Shown here: positions 7,996-17,029 of the stretch, one piece after another | Position numbering within the stretch: position 1 is the first letter of the stretch | Layout of the letters: the number at the start of each line of letters is the position of its first letter | The notes under the pieces: generated by a model | The model's input: the letters and a program-made list of their open reading frames with translations, nothing else | Database searches by the model: none | What the model was told of the DNA's origin: nothing | Translations under genes and position numbers: made by a program | Source of the DNA: Planctomycetaceae bacterium | GTDB taxonomy: Bacteria; Planctomycetota; Planctomycetia; Pirellulales; UBA1268 | NCBI GenBank assembly: GCA_947453375.1 | Contig: CANGGT010000023.1 | Coordinates: 1-32,627 of the forward strand | Reading direction: 5' to 3' | Length of the DNA: 32,627 nt

Positions 7996-10743
7996 TCAGT
8001 CGAGGTAGAGGAACTCGTTGGCATTGAGGAGGAGGTGGGCGGTGGCGGCAAGGCCGTGCCGCTCGGCGTGGGCCACCAGGAGCGCCCGCTCTTCGGCCGT
8101 GGGGGAGCGGAGGAGCACGTGGCGGAAGAGCGCGTCGATCCGTGCCGCGCCATCGCCTTCGGCATCGATCCGATCGACGACTCGAGCGGCGATCCGCCCG
8201 GCCTGATGGAGGACGAAGGGATCGTTTTGGAGGGCAAGAGCCTGGACGGCGGTCGTCGATTCGTTGCGCACCGGCACGAGCTGCCCGCCGTCGGGAACGT
8301 CGAGGGCATCCATGAAGGGATCGGGAACGGTGCGGAAGACGAAGCGGTAGATCGCGCGGCGCCGGTGGGCGGGAGCATCGGCCGGGAAGTGTTCGTAATC
8401 GAGGAACGCCGGTGCCCCGCCGTCGGGCATGAACGTCGCCTTTCCCCTGTCGAGGAAGTGGACGACGGCCGGGCCCCCCATCGCGAGATCGAGGCCGTCG
8501 CCGAGGCCGACGAGCGCGTCGCGGAGCTGCTCGCCGGAGAGCCGGCGCCGGTGGGCGCGCCACAGGAGCCGGTTGTCGGCGTCGCGGCCGGCGGCAGCGG
8601 CGTCGAAGGTGACGGCCTGCTGCCAGGTGGCGCTCGAGAGGATGAGCCGATGGAGGGCCTTGAGCGAGCCCTTGGCGTCGTCGCGGAACCAGCAGGCGAG
8701 CCAGTCGAGGAGCTCCGGGTGGCTCGGCTCGCTCCCCATGAATCCGAAATCGTTCGGCGACTCGACGAGCCCGCGGCCGAAGTGCCACTGCCACACCCGG
8801 TTAACGATGCTCCGCCACGTCAGCACGTTGCGGTCGTCGATGAGAAATCCGGCGAGTGCCGCGCGCCTGGCCCCTTCGTCGTCGCCGCGGATGAACAGCT
8901 CGGCGGGGAGATCGGGGAGGCAGGCAAGCGCTGCCGGCCCCACTTCCTCCAAGGGCTTCGTCACCTCGCCGCGCTCGAGGATGCGGATCGGCCGCGGCGA
9001 CGTCGCTGGCTTGAACGACCCTTGCGCGGTGAAGTGATTGGTGACGGCATAGACCTTCTCGGGCGGCGGCAGCGAGGCAAGCTCGCTTTCGACTTCTCCC
9101 CGGAGGAGGTCGAGGAACAGCGCTTCGGTCTCCGCGGCCGTGCGCTCGGCGGCGGGCTTGGCAACGAGCGCGGCAAGAGCCAGAGGAAGTGGATCGCGGT
9201 CGGCGGGCGCGAGCTCCGGGCCGCAGGCCGACAGCCGCAGCCGCCCCACCTGATGGCCTGTGGCCCCTTGGAAGTCGAGCCGGATCGTGAGGATCGCGCC
9301 TCCTTCATTGGCCAACGGCTCGGCGAGATGGAAGACCGCTTCGTGGTTCTCGCCGTAGCGCGGATGGATGCTCCAGTGGGTGGTGGCCTGTCCGTCGAGG
9401 GCGCCTTTCACCGGGTCGTTGCTGTCGGCGTGATCGGCGGCGGCGCGGGCGATCGCCACAGGCGTGGCGGGCTTGTCGGCGGTGGCGAGCGGACGGGCGG
9501 CAAGAGAAAACTCCGTCAGATGAAAATTCCCCGCCGGCTCGTAGCGGCCCGGGCCACCGCCGGGGAGTGAGGGATCGGCGAGTGTCTCCAGACGGATCGC
9601 CCGGAGATCGCGGAGCGACGAATTGGCGGTGATGAGGAGCGTGTCTTTCTCAGGCGTCGGCCCCGACGCGAGCCAAGAGCCATCGGGGAGGGGCGTGTGG
9701 ATCGTGCTCGGGGAGGCAACGCTCGTGATCGAGAGGATCTCGAGCGGCTCGAAGGCGGCGGCGCGGGTCTGCTTCGCCGTCACGGCGGCTTCGAGGCGGG
9801 CGGCTTCGGCGGGCTCTTTCGAAGCCGCGAGGATCGCTTCATCGCGCCGCTCGATCGCGGCCTGGCGCGCGCGGAGCGTGCGGCGGCGGGCATGGATGGC
9901 GGGGTTGGTGTCGTAGGGGCGGTCGGCCCGGTCGATGCCGGCAAACACCGCCTGGAGGGCGTGGTAATCGCGCTGCGAAACCGGATCGAACTTGTGGTCG
10001 TGGCAGCGGGCGCAGTGGACGGTGAGGCTCTGGAAGGTGCTCATCACCGTCATCACGTAGTCGTCGCGATCGAGGTTCTGCGACATGAGATGGTCGACGG
10101 TGTCTTCGCGGACACCGACCATGAGCGTGTCGTCCCAGGGGCCAGCGGCGAGGAAGCCGAGGGCAGGAATCGCCTGCGGTTCGTCGGGAAAGAGAATGTC
10201 GCCGGCCACCTGCTCGGCGACGAATCGACCGTAGGGCTTGTCGTCGTTGAAGGCGCCAATCACCCAGTCGCGGTAGGGCCAGGCATGAGGGCGGGCGTGG
10301 TCGTGATCGTTGCCGTGGGTGTCGGCGTAGTGGGCGGCGTCGAGCCAGTGGCGGGCGAGATGTTCCCCGTGCCGCGGCGACGCGAGGAGCTTTTCGATCG
10401 CACTGTCGGTCGCGCTGTCGATGCCGCGTGCGGCAATGTCGGCGGCGAAGGCATCGACGTCGTCGATCGTGGGGGGAAGCCCGGTGAGGTCGTAGTGAAG
10501 GCGGCGGAGGAGCGAGCGGGGATCGGCCGGGGGGGCCGGAGCGATCCCCTCCTGCGCGAGCCTCGCCCGGATGAAGGCATCGATCGGGTGGCTCGCTCCC
10601 GGCGGGACGGCGGGTCGGGCCAGGGGCGCAAGCGACCAGGGAGTGTCGGCGGCAGAAGGGGGAGCCGCGATCGCTGCCACGAAGGCGAGGAGGGCGAGCC
10701 GGAGGATCGCAGGGTGGCTCGATGGCACGGTCGCTTTCCTCAT
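7996..10743 (-). CDS. DUF1549/DUF1553 protein, partner of the DUF1501 gene
   Basis: The call is 915 residues from the ATG at 10743, which follows a GGGGAA ribosome site. A longer in-frame reading exists but lacks the signal peptide at its front. The signal peptide (1-31, ending PPSAA-DT) leads into DUF1549 (about 45-260) with LTGLPPTIDDVDAF, GEHLARHWLDAAHYADTHGN and CARCH at 244-248 followed by DHKFDP. A discoidin-like region (about 340-520) with WSIHPRYGENHEAVFHLAEP follows, and DUF1553 occupies about 600-915. Unlike the PSD1 protein at the left end there is no N-terminal PSCyt1 domain, so only one CxxCH is present. It is probably exported and perhaps haem-bearing. It is the first gene of the minus-strand series. 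The molecular role of the family is not known. Confidence 0.92.
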   Translation of the reverse strand: MRKATVPSSHPAILRLALLAFVAAIAAPPSAADTPWSLAPLARPAVPPGASHPIDAFIRARLAQEGIAPAPPADPRSLLRRLHYDLTGLPPTIDDVDAFAADIAARGIDSATDSAIEKLLASPRHGEHLARHWLDAAHYADTHGNDHDHARPHAWPYRDWVIGAFNDDKPYGRFVAEQVAGDILFPDEPQAIPALGFLAAGPWDDTLMVGVREDTVDHLMSQNLDRDDYVMTVMSTFQSLTVHCARCHDHKFDPVSQRDYHALQAVFAGIDRADRPYDTNPAIHARRRTLRARQAAIERRDEAILAASKEPAEAARLEAAVTAKQTRAAAFEPLEILSITSVASPSTIHTPLPDGSWLASGPTPEKDTLLITANSSLRDLRAIRLETLADPSLPGGGPGRYEPAGNFHLTEFSLAARPLATADKPATPVAIARAAADHADSNDPVKGALDGQATTHWSIHPRYGENHEAVFHLAEPLANEGGAILTIRLDFQGATGHQVGRLRLSACGPELAPADRDPLPLALAALVAKPAAERTAAETEALFLDLLRGEVESELASLPPPEKVYAVTNHFTAQGSFKPATSPRPIRILERGEVTKPLEEVGPAALACLPDLPAELFIRGDDEGARRAALAGFLIDDRNVLTWRSIVNRVWQWHFGRGLVESPNDFGFMGSEPSHPELLDWLACWFRDDAKGSLKALHRLILSSATWQQAVTFDAAAAGRDADNRLLWRAHRRRLSGEQLRDALVGLGDGLDLAMGGPAVVHFLDRGKATFMPDGGAPAFLDYEHFPADAPAHRRRAIYRFVFRTVPDPFMDALDVPDGGQLVPVRNESTTAVQALALQNDPFVLHQAGRIAARVVDRIDAEGDGAARIDALFRHVLLRSPTAEERALLVAHAERHGLAATAHLLLNANEFLYLD

Positions 10744-10795
10744 CCGTTCCCCGGACGCTGCCACGGGCCCCTGCCGCGGCATCGGATACGAGTCA

Positions 10796-10804
10796 TGGTA
10801 CCCT
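10796..10804 (+). promoter_or_regulatory. possible extended -10 box in the divergent region
   Basis: TGGTACCCT (TGn plus a TACCCT hexamer) lies 31 bases upstream of the small ORF at 10836. There is no clear -35. It is one of several TAnnnT boxes preceding plus-strand genes here (TATATT at 20792, TATCCT at 19589, TAGGCT at 25328). Weak evidence. Confidence 0.3.
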
Positions 10805-10835
10805 GACAGCCCGGGAAAGCCGCACGGTGAGCCCC

Positions 10836-10985
10836 ATGCCGACGCTGATCGCACACGCTCCGAGCCGGGAAACGAGCCGCTGGGCGTGGCCCTCCCTGCT
10901 TTCCTTTCTGCTGGCAGCAGGCTCCGCCGGACTGCTCGCCTTCCGGGCCGGTCTCCTGCTTCATGCCGGCAAGACGATCCAGTAG
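10836..10985 (+). CDS. possible 49-residue single-pass membrane protein
   Basis: The ATG at 10836 is preceded by GGTGAG, an acceptable ribosome site, and opens a 49-codon frame. The product has a polar head (MPTLIAHAPSRETSR), one hydrophobic segment from about residue 17 to 43 (WAWPSLLSFLLAAGSAGLLA and onward), and a short basic tail ending KTIQ. I do not recognise a family. Composition and layout are those of a small membrane protein, but GC-rich DNA makes such frames by chance, and a longer in-frame reading from 10722 is open. If it is not real, 10744-11186 is a 443-base divergent intergenic region holding only regulatory elements. Confidence 0.38.
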   Translation: MPTLIAHAPSRETSRWAWPSLLSFLLAAGSAGLLAFRAGLLLHAGKTIQ

Positions 10986-11142
10986 CTCGCCCTGAGCATC
11001 CTCGCCGTTCCCTGGTGGCGGGTGCTCTGAAGACCCGAGATGGACGGTCGACGGGGGCCGTGAAAGCGAGGGAAGCCCGGCCCACTCGAGATGGCCTGTG
11101 GACCTTCTCAGCGTCTGAAGACCTGGCCGGTGGGACCCCCGT

Positions 11143-11171
11143 GGGAGATTATCCTTGGAAAAAAATCTCCC
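11143..11171 (+). promoter_or_regulatory. leader hairpin just upstream of the dehydrogenase ribosome site
   Basis: Perfect 8-base arms GGGAGATT and AATCTCCC enclose a 13-base A-rich loop. The 3' arm ends only 3-4 bases before the AGGAAG ribosome site at 11175-11180. Such a position could affect ribosome access or message stability, or could serve as a protein-binding operator. The rest of 10986-11142 shows nothing I can name. Confidence 0.45.
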
Positions 11172-11186
11172 CGTCAGGAAGTGCCC

Positions 11187-14100
11187 ATGCTCGTTCGCGC
11201 CGCTGCCCGGTTCATGCTCGCTGCCATCTCGGCGACCCTCTGTCATGCCACCGCCATGGTGGTCGCGGCCGGGAGCACGCCCCCCGACCGGCCGAACCTG
11301 GCAGGCCTCGTGAAGGCCACCGCCTCGAGCGAGCAGTCGGGCAACCCGATCGCCGCTGCAGTCGACGGCGATGAGGGAACGCGGTGGTGTGCCGCGGACG
11401 GATCGGCGCCCCAGTGGTGGCGGGCCGACTTCGAGCAGCCCCAGCGGGTCGTGGCCGTGGAACTCGACTGGGAGTTTCCGGACCGCGAGTATCGCTATCT
11501 CGTCGAAACCTCGCGGGATGGCTCCTCCTGGACCCGTGCCGTCGACGCGGAGAAGGGCGTCAAGGGCCCGGGGATCCACGAGTTATCGACGGAGGTTGGC
11601 GCCGACGTGCGAGCGGTGCGGGTCACGTTTCTCAGCGGCCCCGGCTGGGCCAGCATCCGTGAGGCCCGGCTCGTGGCGCCACCCGGCACGCTGGTGCCCA
11701 AGATCGAGCCCGTCGCCCGTGAAACGCTCGTGGCCCGCCTCGCCCTCGAGATGAAGCCGCCGCTCGGGTTCACCGGCACGATCTTCGCCACGCCGGCCGA
11801 GGCCAACTATCCGGTGTTCGTGGCCGCGACCGCCGACGGCACGCTGTTCGTGTCGAGCGATGGCAACGGCTCACTCGGCCGCGACCCCGGCCGCGGCCGG
11901 ATTCTCCGCCTCCGCGATACCGACGGCGACGGCGCAGCCGACGAGGTCAAGGAGTTCGTCGCCGACCTCGATTCGCCCCGCGGTCTGGTGTTCGTCGATG
12001 GCCGGCTCGTCGTGCTCCATCCGCCGCACGTCACCGCCTTCCGCGACGCCGACGGCGACGGGGTCGCCGAGGAGCAGGATCGCCTCGTGAGTGGCATCGC
12101 CTTCGACTACTCCCAGCGGCCGGCCGACCACACGAGCAACGGCCTGGCGCTCGGGATCGACGGCTGGGTCTACGCCGCCATCGGCGACTTCGGATTCATG
12201 GCTGCCGAGGGGCTGGACGGGCGGAAACTCCAGCTCCGCGGGGGCGGGATCGTGCGGTTTCGTCCCGACGGCTCGGGGCTCGACCTCTTCGCCCGTGGCA
12301 CCCGCAACAACCTCGAGGCGGCCGTCGGCCCGCTGCTCGACATGATCGCCCGTGACAACACCAACGACGGCGGCGGCTGGAACGTGCGGCTTCACGCCTT
12401 CACCGGCCTCGAGGACCACGGCTATCCGCGGCGCTACATGCACTTCGCCGACGAAGTCGTAGCGCCACTGGCCGACTACGGCGGCGGCTCGGGCACCGGC
12501 GCCTGCTGGATCGACGAGCCGTGGATGCCGGCGGCGATCAACGACCAACCCTACACCTGCGACTGGGGCACCGGATCGATCTATCGCCATCCGCTTGTGA
12601 GCCACGGTGCGGGCTACGAGGCAAAGCAGGAGCCGTTTCTCGAGATCACTCGGGCCACCGACCTCGACGTCGACGCCCTCGGCAACCTCTACGCTGCAAG
12701 CTGGCGCGGCGGTGGCTTCGATTGGTCGGGCCGCGACGTGGGGTTCGTCGCGCGGCTGCGGCCCGAGGGGCTGGCCACGACCACGCTCCCCGACGTGGAG
12801 AAGGCGACGGCCACCGAACTCGTGGCTGTACTTGCAGGCCCGAGCCACCGGCTCCGGCTCGACGCCCAAGCGGCGCTCCTGCGGCGGTCGCTCGCCGCCG
12901 AGGCGGAGCCCGCGCTCGCGACGCTCGCGCGCGACGCGTCGGCGAGACCGGCGGCACGGGTGGCGGCGATCTTCACCTTGGCGCTCGGTCGGGGCGAGGC
13001 GGCCGTGCCGACGCTCGCGGCGCTTGTCCCCGACGCCGCCGTGGCGCCCTGGGCGATTCGCGCCCTGGGCGACTTGGCGGCTGCCGGCAAGGCCGTGCCG
13101 CCGGAGCCGCTCCGCGCCGGGCTCGGATCGCTCGACGCCCGCGCCCGGCGCGAGGCTGTCGTTGCGCTCGTGCGCACGGGCGAGGGGGGCGAGGCGGCGA
13201 GCGTGCTCGCCGCGACGGCCGACAGCGACCCGATCGTGGCCCACACGGCGATCGAGGGGCTCGTGCGGTTGGCGACGGCGCGGGAGGCTGACGTGATCGC
13301 CGCCTGCGCCACCGCGATCGACGAGTCGTCGACGGCCCCCGCCCTGCGGCGCGCCGCGTGCCGCGTCCTCGGCGAGATCCACTCCGAGCCTGCCGTCGAG
13401 GCGGTGCTCGCGCGGCTCGAGGCCGCCGATACGGCGCGGCGGGCTGACCTCGTCTGGGCGGCGGCGCGGCAGTGGCGGCGGGAGAGCGCATGGATGGGGG
13501 ACGGATGGGGCACGCGGCCCGACACCCGTGGCCCCTATTACGCACTCGAGGAATGGCCGGCTTCGCCCCGGATCGTCGCCGCGATTGCCATGGCCGTGAA
13601 GGCCGCGCCGCCGGCAGAACTCCCCGGCCTCGCCCGCACGCTCGGACTGCATCGGTTGCCCGCGGACGCGATCGGGCTTGATTACGCGGCCCACGGCGTG
13701 GTCGAGCCCCCCGAGCCGGCGTCCGTCGCCAGGGCCGCGGCGCCCACCGTCGATCCGGCCAAGGCCGCCGAGGTCGCCGCCGACAAGGGGCCGAAGCTGG
13801 GGGAACGTACGGTCGACGAGATCCTCGCGCTCGTGGAAGAGCGCCGGGGTGACCGTGGCGTGGGCGCCGAGTTGTTCGTGGCGAAGAAGTGCATCACCTG
13901 CCACTCGGCCGGCCCCGACAGCGCCGGCCTCGGGCCGTCACTGGCCAACGCCGCGGGCATCTACAACCGTCGCCAGTTGGCCGAGAGCATTCTCCTGCCG
14001 CACAAGTCGATCGCCCAGGGCTTCGCCACCACGGCACTCCTGCTCGAAGACGGCACGTCGCTCGTGGGCTTCGTGACGAGCGAGGCGGCCGAGCTGCTCG

Positions 14101-14264
14101 TGATGCGCGACGCCTTGGGCGCGGAGCACCGGGTCGCCAAGTCGGCCATCGACGAGCGAGCGAAGCTGCCGACGAGCGTCATGCCCGAGGGGCTCGTGGC
14201 CGACCTGTCCGTCGCCCAGTTCGCCAGCCTGCTCGACTTCATCGAGGGGATGAAGATCCAGTGA
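11187..14264 (+). CDS. PVC-type dehydrogenase: discoidin, beta-propeller, HEAT repeats, C-terminal cytochrome c
   Basis: The call is 1025 residues from the ATG at 11187, chosen over an earlier in-frame start (11091) because AGGAAG precedes it and the signal peptide (MLVRAAARFMLAAISATLCH onward) starts there. An F5/8-type discoidin domain (about 33-165) is followed by a membrane-bound dehydrogenase/sorbosone-dehydrogenase-like propeller (about 170-530, with ILRLRDTDGDGAADEVKEF and FGFMAAEG). HEAT-like alanine-rich helical repeats occupy about 535-790, and a single-haem cytochrome c about 890-1025 has CITCH at 902-906 and a late methionine in SVMPEGL. The family is large in planctomycetes and is thought to oxidise sugars or related compounds at the envelope and pass electrons to the haem. 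Substrate and cofactor cannot be read from the sequence. It is a single gene with its own terminator. Confidence 0.93.
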   Translation: MLVRAAARFMLAAISATLCHATAMVVAAGSTPPDRPNLAGLVKATASSEQSGNPIAAAVDGDEGTRWCAADGSAPQWWRADFEQPQRVVAVELDWEFPDREYRYLVETSRDGSSWTRAVDAEKGVKGPGIHELSTEVGADVRAVRVTFLSGPGWASIREARLVAPPGTLVPKIEPVARETLVARLALEMKPPLGFTGTIFATPAEANYPVFVAATADGTLFVSSDGNGSLGRDPGRGRILRLRDTDGDGAADEVKEFVADLDSPRGLVFVDGRLVVLHPPHVTAFRDADGDGVAEEQDRLVSGIAFDYSQRPADHTSNGLALGIDGWVYAAIGDFGFMAAEGLDGRKLQLRGGGIVRFRPDGSGLDLFARGTRNNLEAAVGPLLDMIARDNTNDGGGWNVRLHAFTGLEDHGYPRRYMHFADEVVAPLADYGGGSGTGACWIDEPWMPAAINDQPYTCDWGTGSIYRHPLVSHGAGYEAKQEPFLEITRATDLDVDALGNLYAASWRGGGFDWSGRDVGFVARLRPEGLATTTLPDVEKATATELVAVLAGPSHRLRLDAQAALLRRSLAAEAEPALATLARDASARPAARVAAIFTLALGRGEAAVPTLAALVPDAAVAPWAIRALGDLAAAGKAVPPEPLRAGLGSLDARARREAVVALVRTGEGGEAASVLAATADSDPIVAHTAIEGLVRLATAREADVIAACATAIDESSTAPALRRAACRVLGEIHSEPAVEAVLARLEAADTARRADLVWAAARQWRRESAWMGDGWGTRPDTRGPYYALEEWPASPRIVAAIAMAVKAAPPAELPGLARTLGLHRLPADAIGLDYAAHGVVEPPEPASVARAAAPTVDPAKAAEVAADKGPKLGERTVDEILALVEERRGDRGVGAELFVAKKCITCHSAGPDSAGLGPSLANAAGIYNRRQLAESILLPHKSIAQGFATTALLLEDGTSLVGFVTSEAAELLVMRDALGAEHRVAKSAIDERAKLPTSVMPEGLVADLSVAQFASLLDFIEGMKIQ

Positions 14265-14276
14265 AGGGGGGCGGAG

Positions 14277-14297
14277 AAGGTGGCAGGCACCTTTTTT
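14277..14297 (+). terminator. REP-like hairpin acting as terminator of the dehydrogenase gene
   Basis: AAGGTG and CACCTT pair around a GCAGG loop, and the 3' arm runs into six T residues, 12 bases after the stop codon. This has the form of an intrinsic terminator. The core GGTGGCAGGCACC closely resembles the GGTGCCAGCCACC core of the REP elements at 17806-17872 and 18631-18655. It may therefore be a diverged REP copy now used as a terminator between convergent genes. Confidence 0.65.
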
Positions 14298-14321
14298 CGG
14301 AGCCTCCCACGAGCACCTCGT

Positions 14322-17024
14322 TCAACGGTCGAGGTCGGCGAGGATCTGCCGGGCTTCGTCGGCCACCTCCGGCTTGCCGGTGGCGAGGGCTCCGGCGGCG
14401 GCCTTTCGGGCGGCTGTCGTATTGCCGCTCGCTTTTCGCTCGCGTGCCAGGCGGATGAGGAGGTCGCCGCGGGAGGCATCGGGCGCGATCGCCAGGGCCT
14501 CGTCGAGGATCGCGGCGGCGCCGTCATGGTCCCCCAGGCCCGATGCCTGGCCAGCGATCGTTTGGCTCACGGCGACCATCCGCTGGGTGATGTCGGCGGA
14601 GTCGGCATGTCCTTCCCGCCACGGGGCGAGGAGCTCGATGATGCGCCGATGGAGGAGGATCGAACCGGCGATGTCGCCAGAGTTTTGGAGGAGGCCTGCC
14701 CGGCAGGAGAGAACATTGATGAGGAGCTGCGTGCGGCCGAAGAGCGCCGGCTCCGCCTCGTAGAATCCCGCGGCAATTTTCTCAGCCTGTTCGAGATCGG
14801 CAGCTGATTCCGCGGCGCGCCCTTGGGTGGCGAGGATGTCGTAGGTCTGGATCGCGGCATCGACCTGCCGGGCGAGGAAGACGGCGCTCAGATCGGGGCT
14901 CGTTGCCGCCAATTCAGCCGCGAGTATGCCACGCCGCCTGGCGATCGCGACCGCTTCGTCGAACCGGCCGTGACGCAGGGCGATGTCGGCCTCCTCAGCC
15001 ATCCCCGGCATCATCACCTGGGCGAAGAGCGGCCGGCTCTCCGGAAATCTCTCCAAGCCCTCTTCCGACAGCGTGCGAAAGTCGCGCATGAAGGCTTCCT
15101 GATCGCCGAACCGGCCGGTGCTGAAGGCCTGATGCGAGGCATTGAACAAGGCGATCTGCCCGGCGTTGAGGATGCCGGGATCGTTGGGCGCGGCGGCCCG
15201 CGCCGCCGCCATCAGCGCGAGGCCTTCGCGGAGGAGGCGATCCCCGTCGTCGACCTCGCCACGCTGGGCGAGCGAAGCGGCCAGTTCGAGCTTCGTCTGC
15301 GCGAGGTCGACCTCGCTCCCCGGTTGTCCGGCAAGGGTGGCGATCGCGCGGCGGCAGGCTTCCTCCGCCTCGATGGGGCGGCCGAGCCGGCCGAGGAGCC
15401 GGCGCTCCCCCTTGAGCGCGTTGAGCCGATAGGACTCGATTTCGTCGTCGAGGAAGCCACGCTCGTCGATCTCCTGGATCGTTGCGAGCATCATCCGCCG
15501 GCTGTCGAGGGCGTCGCCGTCTTGGCGGAGTTGCTCAAAGATCTCGGCGATCCGCTGGGCGCCGAGCATCCGGAACCGCAGGCCATCCTCGGCATCGGGC
15601 TCGAGCGGCCACTGGAGAAATCGGTCGCGGATCCCGAGGAGATAGGCACGGTCGGCTTCGGTGAGCGGTGGGCGGCTGGCGATGATCCGATCGGCGGAGG
15701 CGTCGGTGAGGTCCCCGAGGAAGTCGCGGGCCAGGTCGCGGCTGGCGGTGATCTGGACGTTGGCCTGCCGCAGTTCGATGACGTGGTAGGCAACGCCGGC
15801 GATGGCGACGCAGCAGGCCGCGATCGTGGCGAGGCTCGCTCCCGCCGCCAGCGGCCGGCGCCGCGCCCATTTTGCAACGCGCTCGAGCACGGGGGGACGC
15901 CGGGCGCGGATTGGCCTGTGTGTCAGGAAGCGATCGAGATCGTCGGCGAGATCGCGGGCCGAGGCATAACGGCGGACGGGCTCGCGCTCGAGACATTTCT
16001 CGACGATCGTGCGGAGATCGGCCGGCACTCCCGGCATCAGCCGGCGGAGGGATTTCGTCGTCCCCAGGGCCGACCGGCGGAGCATGTCGGCGGCGGTCGG
16101 CCCTTCATAGGGGGGAGAGCCAGTGAGCATCGCCAGGAGCGTGCCGCCGATGGCGTGGAGATCGGTGAGCGGGCCGACGGTGCCCAAGAGGGGATCGAGG
16201 CCGGTCTGCTCCGGCGCCATGTAGCTCGGTGTGCCCATCACGGCCGAGACTTGCGTGAGATGGCCGGCGGGATCGTCGGGGCGGGCAAGGCCGAAGTCGA
16301 TGAGCTTCGGCGTGCAGGAATCGGCGGGCGTGGGGCCGGCGGCGAGGAGGACATTCTCCGGTTTGATGTCGCGGTGGACGATGCCGAGGAGATGGAGGGC
16401 TTCGAGCGCTCGGGTGAGATCGCGGCCGATCCGGGCTGCCTCCTTGGAGAGAAGTGTGCCTCGTTTGATCCGGCTCCAGAGCGTCTCCCCTGCCACCCAC
16501 TCCATGACGAGATAGGGGAGCCCGTCGGCAGTGCCGGCGTTGAGGATACGGATGATGTTGGGATGATCGAGGCGCGCGAGCAGCACGGCCTCGCGCTCGG
16601 CCCGGGCCCGGTCGTCGGCGGAGATCCTCCAGGACCGTGCGAGCACCTTCACCGCCACCGGCCTGTCGAGCGCGCTGTCGCGTGCCTTGAAGACGATCCC
16701 CATGCCGCCGCGCGCGACCAACTCAAAGTCGACCAAGCCGGGGATTGGCGGCATCGGCGGGGCGGAGCCGTCGAGGCCGGGTGCAATCTCGACGTCGGGG
16801 GAGCGCGCGGCAAAGGCAGAGAGGGCGGCGCGGGTTTTGGCGCCGGCCCGCTTTCGCCCGGCGAGGCTTTCGAGGCTCCAGGGGGCGGTGATCTCCTTGC
16901 GGAAGGCACACGACGGGCAGTTCTCCAGATGCGCGAAGAGCGCGTCGCGCTCGGCGGCGGGGAGACGATCGTCGAGGAGCTTTTCCACCGTCTCCTGATC
17001 GGGGCAGCCAACTGACAATGCCAT
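14322..17024 (-). CDS. membrane Ser/Thr protein kinase with N-terminal zinc-finger-like site and TPR-like C-terminal region
   Basis: The call is 900 residues. The ATG at 17024 follows GAGGTAG and lies 5 bases after the sigma-factor stop; the longer open frame upstream only runs through the sigma gene and a REP copy. An anti-sigma-like N-terminus has H32-x3-C36-x2-C39 (HLENCPSC). The kinase domain (about 97-365) has the glycine loop RGGMGIVFKA, Lys126 in AVKVLA, HRDIKPEN with Asp219, DFG at 243-245 and APEQ at 270-273, so it looks catalytically complete. One membrane helix spans about 392-412. The outer half (about 415-900) is helical and TPR-like. Planctomycetes have ECF groups linked to such kinases. 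The kinase may sense a signal through the outer TPR region and control the neighbouring sigma factor by phosphorylation or by the N-terminal site (inference). Confidence 0.93.
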   Translation of the reverse strand: MALSVGCPDQETVEKLLDDRLPAAERDALFAHLENCPSCAFRKEITAPWSLESLAGRKRAGAKTRAALSAFAARSPDVEIAPGLDGSAPPMPPIPGLVDFELVARGGMGIVFKARDSALDRPVAVKVLARSWRISADDRARAEREAVLLARLDHPNIIRILNAGTADGLPYLVMEWVAGETLWSRIKRGTLLSKEAARIGRDLTRALEALHLLGIVHRDIKPENVLLAAGPTPADSCTPKLIDFGLARPDDPAGHLTQVSAVMGTPSYMAPEQTGLDPLLGTVGPLTDLHAIGGTLLAMLTGSPPYEGPTAADMLRRSALGTTKSLRRLMPGVPADLRTIVEKCLEREPVRRYASARDLADDLDRFLTHRPIRARRPPVLERVAKWARRRPLAAGASLATIAACCVAIAGVAYHVIELRQANVQITASRDLARDFLGDLTDASADRIIASRPPLTEADRAYLLGIRDRFLQWPLEPDAEDGLRFRMLGAQRIAEIFEQLRQDGDALDSRRMMLATIQEIDERGFLDDEIESYRLNALKGERRLLGRLGRPIEAEEACRRAIATLAGQPGSEVDLAQTKLELAASLAQRGEVDDGDRLLREGLALMAAARAAAPNDPGILNAGQIALFNASHQAFSTGRFGDQEAFMRDFRTLSEEGLERFPESRPLFAQVMMPGMAEEADIALRHGRFDEAVAIARRRGILAAELAATSPDLSAVFLARQVDAAIQTYDILATQGRAAESAADLEQAEKIAAGFYEAEPALFGRTQLLINVLSCRAGLLQNSGDIAGSILLHRRIIELLAPWREGHADSADITQRMVAVSQTIAGQASGLGDHDGAAAILDEALAIAPDASRGDLLIRLARERKASGNTTAARKAAAGALATGKPEVADEARQILADLDR

Positions 17025-17029
17025 GCCTG

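Noticed and set aside
7955-8794. N-terminal extension of the DUF1501 frame
   Set aside because: It overlaps the 3' end of the DUF1549/DUF1553 gene, is arginine-rich and domainless, and would hide the Tat signal that starts at 7954.
11871-13904. 677-codon minus-strand frame inside the PVC dehydrogenase gene
   Set aside because: It has no recognisable domain, and the plus strand holds discoidin, propeller, HEAT and cytochrome domains.
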